Shown piece by piece: positions 1-8,544 of a stretch of 64,000 nucleotides of DNA (within the stretch, counting starts at the first letter, position 1; the number at the start of each line of letters is the position of its first letter). Below the pieces are notes generated by a model. That model saw nothing but the letters and a program-made list of their open reading frames with translations. It made no database searches and had not been told where the DNA came from. The stretch is taken from the NCBI RefSeq assembly GCF_003259435.1, contig NZ_QLMA01000001.1:310001-374000 (forward strand). Reading direction: 5' to 3'. Both the position numbers and the translations under genes were made by a program. The DNA comes from Chitinophaga dinghuensis. GTDB taxonomy: Bacteria > Bacteroidota > Bacteroidia > Chitinophagales > Chitinophagaceae.

Positions 1-1
1 G

Positions 2-592
2 GTATACGGTAAATTCATTACCCAGTTCTATGCAGGATTATTCAGTTTATGGATCGTTTTAGCGCTGGTTGGATTTATGATACTCGGCAAACCGGTGTTC
101 CGCTTGCTGGGATTAATCAAAGATCCTGTACTCCTGGCTTTCGGTACCGCTTCCAGCGAAGCGGCTTACCCACGTACCATGGCGGAACTGGAGCGTTTCG
201 GTTGTGACAGTCGCATCGTTAGCTTTGTATTGCCACTGGGTTACTCTTTCAACCTGGATGGTTCAATGATGTATATGACTTTTGCCAGCTTGTTCATTGC
301 CCAGGCGTATGGCATGCATCTGCCTATAGATCAGCAGATTACAATGCTCCTGGTGCTGATGATTACCAGTAAAGGGATTGCGGGCGTTCCCCGTGCAAGC
401 CTGGTGGTAATTGCAGGTACGCTTTCTATGTTCAATATCCCTGAGGCGGGGTTATTACTGCTCCTCGGTGTGGATCACCTGCTGGATATGGGACGTTCTG
501 CTACTAACGTAATCGGTAATGCAATGGCTACCGCAGTTGTTTCCAAATGGGAAAATAAACTGGAGCTGGAATCTGCCGATCATAGTGCCTAA
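2..592 (+). CDS. Dicarboxylate/amino acid:cation symporter, C-terminal part
   Basis: This is the last 196 residues of a DAACS-family secondary transporter (DctA/GltP type), which brings C4-dicarboxylates or acidic amino acids across the inner membrane with protons or sodium. The reading frame is open to the left edge, so the start lies outside the window. Visible family landmarks, in order, are a TASSEAAYP hairpin-1 motif, the unwound TM7 motif FNLDGS (NMDGT in glutamate carriers), a SKGIAGVPRAS hairpin-2 motif and the TM8 motif DMGRSATNVIGNA with the substrate-contacting Asp and Asn. The FNLDGS and GNA variants look more like DctA-type than glutamate carriers, but the substrate cannot be settled from this fragment. 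The next gene starts 70 bases downstream on the same strand. Confidence 0.9.
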   Translation, partial: VYGKFITQFYAGLFSLWIVLALVGFMILGKPVFRLLGLIKDPVLLAFGTASSEAAYPRTMAELERFGCDSRIVSFVLPLGYSFNLDGSMMYMTFASLFIAQAYGMHLPIDQQITMLLVLMITSKGIAGVPRASLVVIAGTLSMFNIPEAGLLLLLGVDHLLDMGRSATNVIGNAMATAVVSKWENKLELESADHSA

Positions 593-661
593 TGCCAAAC
601 ATTAACATTCTCATTAGAGATTCTTTTTTATTTTACCGATCCCGAAAGTATTTTTTATCGC

Positions 662-1348
662 ATGGACCAGATAATTGAGTTATTCAGACATCTCATTAAT
701 CCTAAGTGGATTATTGATCACGGAGGGTTATACCTATTAGTAGCTATTATTTTTGCAGAAACAGGCCTGTTTGTAGGCTTCTTTTTGCCGGGAGATTCTC
801 TGCTTTTCCTGGCAGGATTTTATGGTAAAGAGATATGTGCCAGCTTTCATGATGCACCATTCTTCATAGTGATGTTGGTGATCGCGCTGGCTGGCGTACT
901 TGGCAATATGGTAGGATTCTGGTTTGGACGTAAATCCGGCCCCGTATTATTTAAACGGAAAGATTCCCTGCTTTTCAAGAAAAAACATCTTTATCAGGCG
1001 AAAGAGTTCTATGACAGATATGGTGGCGGCGCTATCTTTTTTGCCCGTTTTCTGCCAATAATCCGCACTTTCGCACCAATTGTAGCCGGAATTGTAGGCA
1101 TGGAACGCAAACGTTTCATGTTCTTTAATATCGTTGGTTCTTTCTCCTGGGTATTCTCTATGATGCTGGCAGGTTATTTCCTGGGTAAAAAATTCCCTGG
1201 ACTGAAAGACCACCTGGAACTGATAGTGATCATCCTGGTGCTGATTACCACGCTACCAGTAATATTGAAGCTGGTATTCGGAAAAGCAAAAATTCCACAC
1301 GATCATCACATTGTAGATGAATCATCCGAAATAACAGAGTCTAAATAA
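662..1348 (+). CDS. DedA family membrane protein
   Basis: A 228-residue inner-membrane protein of the DedA (SNARE-associated, PF09335) family. Members help recycle undecaprenyl phosphate or other lipids across the inner membrane. Seen here: an N-terminal hydrophobic segment, the re-entrant motif FFLPGDSLLFLAG near residues 40-55, and the hallmark FFARFLPIIRTFAPIVAG near 120-140 with the conserved Arg and Pro residues. Two further hydrophobic stretches follow, then a short charged tail rich in His, Asp and Glu. Length is normal for the family. It is followed by its own terminator hairpin and is probably a single-gene unit. The exact lipid substrate is unknown. Confidence 0.9.
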   Translation: MDQIIELFRHLINPKWIIDHGGLYLLVAIIFAETGLFVGFFLPGDSLLFLAGFYGKEICASFHDAPFFIVMLVIALAGVLGNMVGFWFGRKSGPVLFKRKDSLLFKKKHLYQAKEFYDRYGGGAIFFARFLPIIRTFAPIVAGIVGMERKRFMFFNIVGSFSWVFSMMLAGYFLGKKFPGLKDHLELIVIILVLITTLPVILKLVFGKAKIPHDHHIVDESSEITESK

Positions 1349-1359
1349 AATATTAATAA

Positions 1360-1397
1360 AAAATGCCATGAAGTATTATCTTTCATGGCATTTTTGT
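1360..1397 (+). terminator. Rho-independent terminator after the DedA gene
   Basis: Arms AAATGCCATGAA and TTCATGGCATTT form a perfect stem around a short loop and are followed by a T-rich run. It lies 12 bases after the DedA stop codon. Confidence 0.85.
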
Positions 1398-1443
1398 TTT
1401 TATCAGCCACGTTTATTTTTCCATTTTTATCAGCCAAAGAAAA

Positions 1444-2679
1444 ATGAAAACCGATCAACCATCAGCCTCTATCTTCAACATTGCTGTCATCGTTGCTTCA
1501 CTGGGATATTTTGTAGATATCTATGACCTCTTGTTATTTACCATCGTCCGGGTACCGAGTTTAAAATCATTAGGGCTTCCCCAGTCAGAAATTGATGCGG
1601 GGGCAGGATTGTTATTGATAAACATCCAGATGGTTGGGTTATTGATAGGCGGTATTTTCTGGGGGATTTTGGGAGATAAAAAAGGGAGACTCAGTGTGCT
1701 CTTTGGCTCTATTCTCATCTATTCAGTAGCCAATATCGCTAATGGCTTTGTACATGGTATCAATGGTTATGTTCTCTGGCGCTTTGTGGCAGGCTTTGGA
1801 CTGGCAGGAGAGCTGGGAGCGGGTATTACATTGGTATCTGAAATTCTGCCCAAAGAGAAAAGAGGCTACGGTACCATGATTGTGGCTACAGTGGGGGTTT
1901 CTGGGGCAGTTGCAGCCAATCTCATTGCAAAAGCGGTGGGCGACTGGCGCATCTGTTACTTCATTGGGGGCGGTTTGGGCCTTGCTTTACTGTTGCTACG
2001 TATCAGTGTAATGGAATCGCATATGTTTAATCAGGTGCGGCAATCTGCTACTACGAGAGGAAGTTTTGTAGCGCTTTTTACCAGTAAGGAACGGTTTTTA
2101 AAATATCTGAAATGCATTTTATTGGGTACGCCTACCTGGTTTGTAGTAGGTATTCTGATTGCGTTTTCCAATAAGTTTGCTGCCGAGATGCAGGTACAGG
2201 GCGTGATTAGTCCTGGCGATGCAGTGGCATTTTGTTATGCTGGTTTAGTCTTGGGGGATTTCAGCAGTGGTCTTATCAGCCAGGTGTGGAAGAGCAGGAA
2301 GAAAGTGATGTTATTATTTTTGGTGCTGACAGCTATTATGGTGGCCATTTATTTGAATTTGCATGGCGCCAGCACGGTGTTATTTTATACAGTATGTTTC
2401 TTCATGGGCTTCAGCGTAGGTTTCTGGGCCATCTTCGTCACTATAGCAGCGGAAAGTTTTGGGACCAATTTGCGTGCAACGGTAGCTACCACTGTTCCTA
2501 ACTTCGCCAGAGGAATGCTCCCATTGATTTCATTATTGTTCATTGCCGTGCAGGGGAAATTTAGCCTTTTGCAGAGCGGTGCGATTGTGGCGGCGGTATG
2601 CATAGGCGTATCCATGCTCGCAGCGTGGAGCATCGAGGAAACCTTTGGGAAGGATTTAAATTATTTGGAAAAGCTATAG
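1444..2679 (+). CDS. Major facilitator superfamily transporter
   Basis: A 411-residue polytopic membrane protein with about twelve hydrophobic segments. The loop between TM2 and TM3 carries the MFS motif A (GDKKGRL), and TM1 contains the acidic cluster FVDIYD that is common in proton-coupled metabolite carriers of the MHS type. The centre has a basic cytoplasmic loop (TSKERFLKYLK). The substrate is not identifiable; no metabolic gene is fused or translationally coupled to it. It converges with the MarR-type regulator gene, whose stop lies 8 bases beyond, with no obvious terminator between. A regulator next to a transporter suggests drug or organic-acid export or uptake, but the convergent orientation weakens that. 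Confidence 0.8.
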   Translation: MKTDQPSASIFNIAVIVASLGYFVDIYDLLLFTIVRVPSLKSLGLPQSEIDAGAGLLLINIQMVGLLIGGIFWGILGDKKGRLSVLFGSILIYSVANIANGFVHGINGYVLWRFVAGFGLAGELGAGITLVSEILPKEKRGYGTMIVATVGVSGAVAANLIAKAVGDWRICYFIGGGLGLALLLLRISVMESHMFNQVRQSATTRGSFVALFTSKERFLKYLKCILLGTPTWFVVGILIAFSNKFAAEMQVQGVISPGDAVAFCYAGLVLGDFSSGLISQVWKSRKKVMLLFLVLTAIMVAIYLNLHGASTVLFYTVCFFMGFSVGFWAIFVTIAAESFGTNLRATVATTVPNFARGMLPLISLLFIAVQGKFSLLQSGAIVAAVCIGVSMLAAWSIEETFGKDLNYLEKL

Positions 2680-2687
2680 GGGTTCAG

Positions 2688-3149
2688 TCAGGAGTAGTGA
2701 TCCAGTACTTTATCCAGCAAATGGTTTAATTGTGCTGCTTCTTGCTCGTCCAGTCCTTTCAATGTATTTTCCAGTTGATTGATGTCTTCATCAATTCTGT
2801 TAAGGAGTTCCAGTCCTTTAGTGGTGATTCTGACGTCTACGGATCGTCTGTCCAGTTCACTGCTTTTGCGTTCTACCAGATCTGTTTTCCGAAGACGTTC
2901 CACGAGTCGGGATACATCGCTCATTTTGTCCAGCATACGATCTTTGAGAACGTTGATGCTGGCGGCTTGGGGATGTTGTCCGCGGAGGATGCGCAGTATG
3001 TTAAACTGCTGCATGGTGATATCGTAGTTTTTAAAAAACTGCTGATGGCGGGAGGTCAACCAGTTGCCCACAAAGATGAGGCTTACCAGCCCTTTGTGAT
3101 ACTCGTTGCTAAAGGATTTCTGAGTAATTAACTTTTCCAGGTTAGACAT
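2688..3149 (-). CDS. MarR family transcriptional regulator
   Basis: A 153-residue winged-helix repressor. The recognition helix and wing are visible in DKMSDVSRLVERLRKTDLV followed by the wing motif LDRRSVDVRIT, which fits the MarR DxR wing signature. The ATG at 3149 (protein begins MSNLEKL) is preferred over an upstream TTG-type start because the extra residues are a hydrophobic, atypical tail. Family members bind palindromic operators as dimers and release on binding phenolic or oxidised ligands. The adjacent MFS gene converges on it, so direct control of that transporter is possible but not shown. No TAnnTTTG box was found directly upstream. Confidence 0.88.
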   Translation of the reverse strand: MSNLEKLITQKSFSNEYHKGLVSLIFVGNWLTSRHQQFFKNYDITMQQFNILRILRGQHPQAASINVLKDRMLDKMSDVSRLVERLRKTDLVERKSSELDRRSVDVRITTKGLELLNRIDEDINQLENTLKGLDEQEAAQLNHLLDKVLDHYS

Positions 3150-3251
3150 ACGCACAAAAAGATGTAACAATATTATTATATCGAAATTACGATTCTTTTT
3201 TAACACTACTTAACAGTTTGAAGCGCTTCCCGGTTTTAATTGATTGAAAAT

Positions 3252-3283
3252 AAAAAGGATCAGTGGAGACCACTGATCCTTTT
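3252..3283 (-). terminator. Terminator after mdh
   Basis: Perfect hairpin AAAAGGATCAGTGG/CCACTGATCCTTTT with a four-base loop. It lies just beyond the mdh stop on the minus strand and runs into a T-rich tract in that direction. Confidence 0.85.
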
Positions 3284-3310
3284 ACTTCTTTAAGCAAGCA
3301 GGGATAGGCT

Positions 3311-4249
3311 TTAGACCTTTTCCTGCATATTATCCAGTACGTCCATTACTTCTTTTACATGTTTAGCAGAAGTATCGAGTAATTCTTTTTCGCTGGCATT
3401 GAGCTGGAGTTCAATGATTTTTTCGATACCATTTTTTCCCAGTACTACGGGTACGCCGAGGTAAATATCTTTCAGGCCATATTCGCCGGTGAGCCATGCA
3501 CACACGGGGAATACGCGTTTTTCATCTTTGAGGATGGCTTCCACCATTTGGGCGGCAGCGGCGCCTGGAGCGTACCAGGCGGAAGTACCGAGGAGGTTGA
3601 CGATTTCGCCTCCACCTACTTTGGTACGTTGGATTATGGCTTCCAATTTATCTGTGGCTACCAGTTCTGTTACAGGGATACCTGCAACGGTGGTGTATCT
3701 TGGGAGAGGAACCATGGTGTCGCCATGGCCGCCCATCAGGATAGCCTGGATATCTTTTGGAGAGCATCCGATTTCATCTGCCAGGAAAGCACGGTAGCGG
3801 GCAGTATCGAGGATACCGGCCATACCGAATACTTTGTTGCTGTCTTTTTTAGCAGTGAGGAATGCGCAATAGGTCATTACGTCCAGCGGGTTGCTGACAA
3901 CGATAATGATGGCATTTGGCGAGTGTTTGGTAATATTTTCAGTTACTGAACGAACGATGCTGGCGTTTGTGGAAATCAGATCGTCGCGGCTCATGCCGGG
4001 TTTCCGGGGTAGTCCGGAAGTAATAACCACCACCTCGCTACCGGCTGTTTTGGAGTAGTCGTTCGTAACGCCGGTGACTTTGGTCGTGTAATAATCGATT
4101 GGTGCCTGTTGCCATGTATCCAATGCCTTTCCTTCAGCTGTTCCTTCCTTGATATCAAGCAAAACCACCTCCGTTAAGAAATCTCTGTGAGCAAGTACGT
4201 TGGCGCAGGTGGCGCCTACGTTTCCGGCTCCTACTACTGTAACTTTCAT
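3311..4249 (-). CDS. mdh: Malate dehydrogenase
   Basis: A 312-residue NAD-dependent malate dehydrogenase of the LDH-like tetrameric type, catalysing malate to oxaloacetate in the TCA cycle in the cytoplasm. The Rossmann motif is G7-x-G9-x-x-G12. The mobile loop reads PRKPGMSR with substrate-binding Arg82 and Arg88; arginine at the position that is Gln in lactate dehydrogenase fixes the malate assignment. Asn120, Asp148 and Arg151 follow, and the catalytic His175 sits in GGHGDTMVP. Length is typical. It is a single-gene unit with a strong terminator. The 147-base upstream spacer holds an imperfect CGCATTT/AAATGCG hairpin. Confidence 0.97.
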   Translation of the reverse strand: MKVTVVGAGNVGATCANVLAHRDFLTEVVLLDIKEGTAEGKALDTWQQAPIDYYTTKVTGVTNDYSKTAGSEVVVITSGLPRKPGMSRDDLISTNASIVRSVTENITKHSPNAIIIVVSNPLDVMTYCAFLTAKKDSNKVFGMAGILDTARYRAFLADEIGCSPKDIQAILMGGHGDTMVPLPRYTTVAGIPVTELVATDKLEAIIQRTKVGGGEIVNLLGTSAWYAPGAAAAQMVEAILKDEKRVFPVCAWLTGEYGLKDIYLGVPVVLGKNGIEKIIELQLNASEKELLDTSAKHVKEVMDVLDNMQEKV

Positions 4250-4296
4250 CTTGTCTATGGCTTTTTAAAGTGAACAAAAAATGTATAATCAAGTTA

Positions 4297-4320
4297 CGCA
4301 TTTGGAATCAACAAAATGCG
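4297..4320 (-). other. Short inverted repeat upstream of mdh
   Basis: CGCATTT and AAATGCG flank a ten-base loop about 50 bases upstream of the mdh start. It may lie in the 5' untranslated region or be an operator. No -7 box was recognised next to it, so its role is open. Confidence 0.3.
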
Positions 4321-4360
4321 TTTTGTGCCGAGAATAATTAATTTATTTATTCAAGAAAAA

Positions 4361-4391
4361 AAGCCTGTCACTAATTGGTAGAGACAGGCTT
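4361..4391 (-). terminator. Terminator after the thioredoxin-like gene
   Basis: Stem AAGCCTGTC/GACAGGCTT, followed on the minus strand by a T-rich run. It starts 5 bases past the stop codon of the gene at 4396-4899. Confidence 0.8.
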
Positions 4392-4395
4392 AAAA

Positions 4396-4899
4396 TTATT
4401 TTTTGAGGTAATAGAGGAGGGAGTCTATTTTTGCAGTCCCTTCGAAGCCGTGGACGAATTTATCTTTGGCGGTGTAGATATACAACCCGGGGAAGAATTT
4501 CAGGTCATAGAAATACATGATCTGGCGGGTGGGCTCACTGGCCATGATGATGTTGGAATACTTTGATATATTATAATGGTTATAGTATTCTTTCATTTGT
4601 TCCACCTGGAAGGGCGTTATCATCAGAATCTGGTAGTTCTTAAATTTGTCGATGTTTTGAATGAGTTCTTCGGTGAGGTGTTTGCAATGATCGCAGTCTA
4701 CACTGAAGACAAATACCATCGTTTTCTCTTTTTTTAGATCCTTTTTAGTGATCACATGGCCATCTGGTAAGGTCAGGGGGAATGCCGGGATGATTGGATA
4801 CTGCAAATAAGAAGGCTTCGTTGGTGTTTGATTAAACTGAGCTTTAAGCAGCATGGGCATGCAGATGGACAGCAGTAGAAACAGATAACGCATATTCAT
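4396..4899 (-). CDS. Exported thioredoxin-fold protein
   Basis: A 167-residue exported protein with a signal peptide of about 20 residues (hydrophobic LFLLLSICMPMLLKA). The mature part looks like a thioredoxin fold: a strand (MVFVFSVDCD) leads into the CxxC pair C69-D-H-C72, and FFPG near residue 137 fits the cis-proline loop. Such proteins act as periplasmic thiol-disulfide oxidoreductases in cytochrome maturation or repair of oxidised proteins. It is small, with no AhpC-like extension. The family assignment rests on these motifs only. The neighbours mdh and efp give no functional clue, and it has its own terminator. Confidence 0.65.
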   Translation of the reverse strand: MNMRYLFLLLSICMPMLLKAQFNQTPTKPSYLQYPIIPAFPLTLPDGHVITKKDLKKEKTMVFVFSVDCDHCKHLTEELIQNIDKFKNYQILMITPFQVEQMKEYYNHYNISKYSNIIMASEPTRQIMYFYDLKFFPGLYIYTAKDKFVHGFEGTAKIDSLLYYLKK

Positions 4900-5008
4900 T
4901 GAATTTCTTGAATTTTGAGGTCAATTTACCCCTTTAATGTCATTTTCTGCATTAAAATGAAGAAAAAAGGGTTAAAAAGGCACTAATCTCCCTATTTTTG
5001 GGAATAAG

Positions 5009-5041
5009 TTGCTCGTTCATATGCGAAATATTTTACTTTTG
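5009..5041 (+). promoter_or_regulatory. Promoter of efp
   Basis: A consensus -7 box TACTTTTG (5034-5041) lies 22 bases after TTG (5009-5011), matching the Bacteroidota sigma pattern. Using the spacing seen at the SRP RNA gene, transcription would start near 5047, giving a 36-base leader. Confidence 0.7.
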
Positions 5042-5082
5042 CATTCCTTATAAATTTTTAACTTAAAAATTAGTAACCTTTT

Positions 5083-5646
5083 ATGGCTACCACCGCAGAT
5101 ATCAGAACAGGATTGATTATCAAGCTGGATAACAGCTTATATTCTGTTGTAGAGTTTGGTCAGAACAAAACCGCCCGTGCAGCAGCAAAGGTTTGGGCTA
5201 AATTGAAGGGCGTTGACAATACACGTTCTATTGAGCACACCTGGAACTCCGGCGATACCATCTTCCCGGTTCGTATCGAGAAGAAACCTTTCCAATTCTT
5301 ATATAAGGATGACACTGGCTACAACTTCATGGATAATGAAACTTTTGAGCAAATCGTAATGGCTGAATCTGCTATTGATGCTCCTCAGTTCCTGAAAGAT
5401 GGCCAGGAAGTTAGTGTTCAGATCAATACTGAAACTGATCAATACATGGCGGTTGAATTACCTGATAAAATCGTTGCGCTGGTAACTTATTCAGAGCCAG
5501 GCGTTAAAGGTGATACTGCTACCCGTACCTTGAAACCAGCAACCGTAGAAACCGGTGCAACTGTAATGGTTCCTTTGTTCGTAGAAGAAGGCGAAATGAT
5601 CCGCATCAACACCAAAACTGGTGAATATATCGAGAGAGTAAAATAA
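5083..5646 (+). CDS. efp: Translation elongation factor P
   Basis: A 187-residue EF-P, which binds between the P and E sites of the ribosome and rescues stalling at proline runs. The three-barrel layout is complete: KOW-like N-terminal domain (about 1-65), a central OB domain starting at RIEKKPFQFLYKD, and a C-terminal OB domain with the EF-P signature TYSEPGVKGDTATRTLKPAT. Its oddity is the domain I tip loop. The usual PGKG sequence that carries the modified lysine is replaced by NKTARAAAK (residues 28-36), and the loop is about two residues longer than in E. coli. It heads a run with accB and accC and has a good promoter upstream. Confidence 0.95.
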   Translation: MATTADIRTGLIIKLDNSLYSVVEFGQNKTARAAAKVWAKLKGVDNTRSIEHTWNSGDTIFPVRIEKKPFQFLYKDDTGYNFMDNETFEQIVMAESAIDAPQFLKDGQEVSVQINTETDQYMAVELPDKIVALVTYSEPGVKGDTATRTLKPATVETGATVMVPLFVEEGEMIRINTKTGEYIERVK

Positions 5647-5691
5647 TTGCTAGTCTAACTATATCACATTTCTAAACCAAAAGCTGTCTAC

Positions 5692-6180
5692 ATGGACTTT
5701 AAACAGATTCAGGAACTGGTAAAAATGATTAACAAATCAAATATCAGTGAACTGAGCATCGAGCAGGACAAGTTTAAGATTACAATAAAACAGAAAGATA
5801 ACGAAGTACAACAGGTTATTGCTGTACCTGCGGCGGTTGCGCCAGTGCAGGCAGTAGCGCCTGCAGCTCCAGTAGCTGCGCCTGTTGCATCTGCAGCGCC
5901 AGCTGCTGCTGCTTCTGCTCCAGCTGCTGCAAAAGCAGACAACCTGATTACCATCAAATCACCAATGATTGGTACTTTCTACCGTTCTGCTGGTCCTGAT
6001 AAGCCTGCTTTCATCAACGTAGGTGATGAAGTAGCTTCCGGTAAAGTTGTTTGTATCATTGAAGCGATGAAACTGTTCAATGAGATTGAAAGTGAAGTAT
6101 CCGGTAAAATCGTGAAAGTGCTCGTTGACGACGCTACTCCGGTAGAATATGATCAACCTTTATTCTTAGTTGAACCATAA
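5692..6180 (+). CDS. accB: Acetyl-CoA carboxylase biotin carboxyl carrier protein
   Basis: A 162-residue BCCP subunit of acetyl-CoA carboxylase, the first committed step of fatty acid synthesis. A short helical N-terminus (1-40) is followed by a long Ala/Pro/Val linker (about 42-80) and the biotinyl domain. The biotin attachment site is EAMK at 124-127, so Lys127 is the target of biotin ligase. The domain also shows the expected [10 protein letters not shown] start. The gene follows efp by 45 bases and precedes accC by 104 bases, in the usual accB-accC order. A 13-bp hairpin lies in the accB-accC spacer and could adjust the ratio of the two subunits. Confidence 0.97.
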   Translation: MDFKQIQELVKMINKSNISELSIEQDKFKITIKQKDNEVQQVIAVPAAVAPVQAVAPAAPVAAPVASAAPAAAASAPAAAKADNLITIKSPMIGTFYRSAGPDKPAFINVGDEVASGKVVCIIEAMKLFNEIESEVSGKIVKVLVDDATPVEYDQPLFLVEP

Positions 6181-6201
6181 TAGCATTGTAGCCTTTGGTC
6201 G

Positions 6202-6242
6202 TTAGCCTTTAGTTTTCGCGTCTCTGCATAACTAAAGGCTAA
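6202..6242 (+). repeat. Long hairpin in the accB-accC spacer
   Basis: Perfect 13-base arms TTAGCCTTTAGTT (6202-6214) and AACTAAAGGCTAA (6230-6242) enclose a 15-base loop. There is no T-run after the stem, so it is not a standard terminator. A related TAGCCTTT copy lies just before the left arm. It could be an mRNA processing or attenuation element, or a small dispersed repeat. Confidence 0.7.
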
Positions 6243-6284
6243 TTGCTGAGGGCTATACTCTTTTATTAACTTATCAGGAAAACA

Positions 6285-7622
6285 ATGTTCAAAAAAATAC
6301 TGATTGCTAACCGTGGAGAAATTGCCCTGCGTATTATCCGTACCTGTAAGGAAATGGGTATCAAAACGGTGGCAGTTTATTCTACCGCAGATAAAGACAG
6401 CCTGCATGTGAAGTTTGCAGACGAGGCAGTGTGTATCGGTAAGCCACAGAGCAGCGAATCTTATCTGAATATCCCTCACCTGATGGCTGCTGCTGAAATT
6501 ACTAATGCAGACGCTATCCACCCTGGTTACGGCTTCCTGGCTGAAAATGCCCGTTTTGCCGAGATCTGTGGTGAACATGGTATCAAGTTTATCGGCCCAA
6601 CTCCGGAAATGATCCGTAAAATGGGTGATAAAATGACTGCAAAAGAAACCATGATCGCTGCTGGCGTACCAGTTATCCCAGGTTCCGAAGGTTTGCTGAA
6701 AGATGTTGCGGAAGCAAAAATGCTGGCAAACAAAATGGGCTACCCGGTGATTATGAAAGCTACTGCCGGTGGTGGTGGTAAAGGTATGCGCGTGGTTTGG
6801 GAAGAATCAGAACTGGAAAATGCTTACAACATGGCTAAAAATGAAGCCCGTGCTTCATTTAACAACGACGGTATTTACATGGAGAAATTCGTGGAAGAAC
6901 CTCGCCATATTGAAATCCAGGTTGCTGGCGACCAATACGGTAAAGTATGTCACCTGTCTGAAAGAGATTGCTCTATCCAGCGTCGTCACCAGAAGCTGCT
7001 GGAAGAATCACCTTCTCCTTTCATGACGCCTGAACTCCGTGAAAAAATGGGTGCTGCCGCTATCTCTGCCGCATCTGCTATCAACTACGAAAGCGTTGGT
7101 ACCGTTGAGTTCCTGGTAGATAAACACCGTAACTTCTACTTCATGGAAATGAACACTCGTATCCAGGTAGAACACTGTGTTACTGAAGAAGTTATCAACT
7201 TCGATCTGATTAAAGAACAAATCAAGATCGCTGCTGGTATTCCTATCTCCGGTAAAAGCTATACTCCGCAGATGCACGCTATTGAGTGCCGTATCAACGC
7301 GGAAGATCCATACAATGATTTCCGTCCGTCTCCAGGAAGAATCACTACCCTGCATATTCCTGGCGGTCACGGTGTTCGTGTGGATTCACATATCTATGCC
7401 GGTTACGTTATTCCTCCTTTCTACGATTCCATGGTGGCTAAAATCATCGCAGTTGCACAAACTCGTGAAGAAGCTATCAACACTATGGAGCGCGCATTAA
7501 GCGAGTTCGTAATTGAAGGTGTGAAAACTACCATTCCGTTCCATCAGCAGCTGATGCGCGATGAGAACTTCAGAAAAGGTAACTTCACTACCAAATTCAT
7601 CGAAACATTCAAAATGCAGTAG
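6285..7622 (+). CDS. accC: Acetyl-CoA carboxylase biotin carboxylase subunit
   Basis: A 445-residue ATP-grasp enzyme that carboxylates the biotin on AccB using bicarbonate and ATP. It begins [16 protein letters not shown], as is typical of biotin carboxylases. The glycine-rich ATP loop [12 protein letters not shown] is near residue 160, and the catalytic stretch [11 protein letters not shown] is near 290. The C-terminal lid domain is present ([16 protein letters not shown]). Length matches the family. With accB it makes the biotin half-complex; the carboxyltransferase genes accA and accD are not in the window. It ends with a strong terminator. Confidence 0.98.
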   Translation: MFKKILIANRGEIALRIIRTCKEMGIKTVAVYSTADKDSLHVKFADEAVCIGKPQSSESYLNIPHLMAAAEITNADAIHPGYGFLAENARFAEICGEHGIKFIGPTPEMIRKMGDKMTAKETMIAAGVPVIPGSEGLLKDVAEAKMLANKMGYPVIMKATAGGGGKGMRVVWEESELENAYNMAKNEARASFNNDGIYMEKFVEEPRHIEIQVAGDQYGKVCHLSERDCSIQRRHQKLLEESPSPFMTPELREKMGAAAISAASAINYESVGTVEFLVDKHRNFYFMEMNTRIQVEHCVTEEVINFDLIKEQIKIAAGIPISGKSYTPQMHAIECRINAEDPYNDFRPSPGRITTLHIPGGHGVRVDSHIYAGYVIPPFYDSMVAKIIAVAQTREEAINTMERALSEFVIEGVKTTIPFHQQLMRDENFRKGNFTTKFIETFKMQ

Positions 7623-7670
7623 ACGCGTGTCTCCCCGAGACATCACTATTGTTACTTGACACATAAGTAA

Positions 7671-7700
7671 GCCCGTATCTGCATTGCAGATGCGGGCTTT
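7671..7700 (+). terminator. Terminator after accC
   Basis: Stem GCCCGTATCTGCA/TGCAGATGCGGGC with one mismatch and a one-base loop, then TTTTC. It closes the efp-accB-accC transcription unit. Confidence 0.85.
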
Positions 7701-7718
7701 TCATTGCATTTATAAATA

Positions 7719-7749
7719 AAAAAGGTCGCCCGGTAAGGCGACTTTTTTA
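7719..7749 (-). terminator. Terminator-like hairpin between accC and the next minus-strand gene
   Basis: GTCGCC/GGCGAC stem with a six-base loop, flanked by A-runs on one side and T-runs on the other, so it can act in both directions. It probably ends the minus-strand gene at 7858-8493, about 110 bases beyond its stop. Confidence 0.65.
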
Positions 7750-7857
7750 TTTTGAGGCTAAGTTCCTTTTGAAGGAATCTGGATTGAATTAAATGGATGG
7801 AGTCAGGCCGTGAAAGTATGGTAACAGCAATTGTGATGAGCAATTGCGAGAAGTTCA

Positions 7858-8493
7858 TTAATTCCTTCCGGGAGTATTTCTCCCAGGAATATCCCTGCTT
7901 TGTGTCTTTTTCAGGTTTTGCATTCTGTCCTGCATACTGGCCGAAATGGCTTTGTATTTCGTATACTGGTCAGCGTTAAGAACTCCCTGTACCTGGCTGT
8001 CTTGCACATTCTTCAGTGAGTCCAGTTTCTCTTTTCTAACTTGTTTGGAGATTCCGTTATCCTGTCTGATGGCTTTGGCCTGATCCCTAAAACTTTTATT
8101 AATGTTTTTAAGTTGCTGTGCCTGTTCGTTCGTCAAACCCAGTTCCTCTTTGATTTTTGCCCGAACCTTCTGACTGTCGGTACGGTGCATATCCGCCATT
8201 TGATGCATGGCGATATGTTGTTGTTTCCATTTTGCCAGCTGATCCGGAGTGAGTACGGTCTTGATTCTATCTTCCCGGTTGAAGCTGAGTTCCTGGAGTT
8301 TTACTTTTTTATCATCTGCGGTAAGACTTTTATCTGTTCTAATCTGTTGCGCATCTTTGATAAATGCTTTGTTGATAACCTTCAGTTGGGCAGTCTGGGT
8401 AGCAGATAGGTTCAGGTTTTTCGTTCCAGAGGAATCCTGTGCCATGGCATAAGAGGCAGCAGTCAAAAAGATAAGGAGTAACAGGTGTCGCAT
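7858..8493 (-). CDS. Exported protein with two copies of an LTxxQ-like helical unit
   Basis: A 211-residue protein with a cleavable signal peptide (LLLLIFLTAASYAMA). The mature part is two copies of a unit of about 65 residues: copy 1 begins LNLSATQTAQLKVINKAF and ends LTPDQLAKW, copy 2 begins LGLTNEQAQQLKNINKSF and ends LNADQYTKY. Each unit is charged and helical with Q- and K-rich heptads, reminiscent of Spy/CpxP-type periplasmic chaperones (LTxxQ motifs), but the match is by eye. A low-complexity tail follows (DIPGRN and TPGRN repeats). Function unknown. It is separated by 51 bases from the downstream end of the lipoprotein gene at 8545-9291. Confidence 0.7.
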   Translation of the reverse strand: MRHLLLLIFLTAASYAMAQDSSGTKNLNLSATQTAQLKVINKAFIKDAQQIRTDKSLTADDKKVKLQELSFNREDRIKTVLTPDQLAKWKQQHIAMHQMADMHRTDSQKVRAKIKEELGLTNEQAQQLKNINKSFRDQAKAIRQDNGISKQVRKEKLDSLKNVQDSQVQGVLNADQYTKYKAISASMQDRMQNLKKTQSRDIPGRNTPGRN

Positions 8494-8544
8494 GTTACGG
8501 AAAATTTTCTCTTTTTGACTGCTGAATCCTGCAATCGTTTAAAG

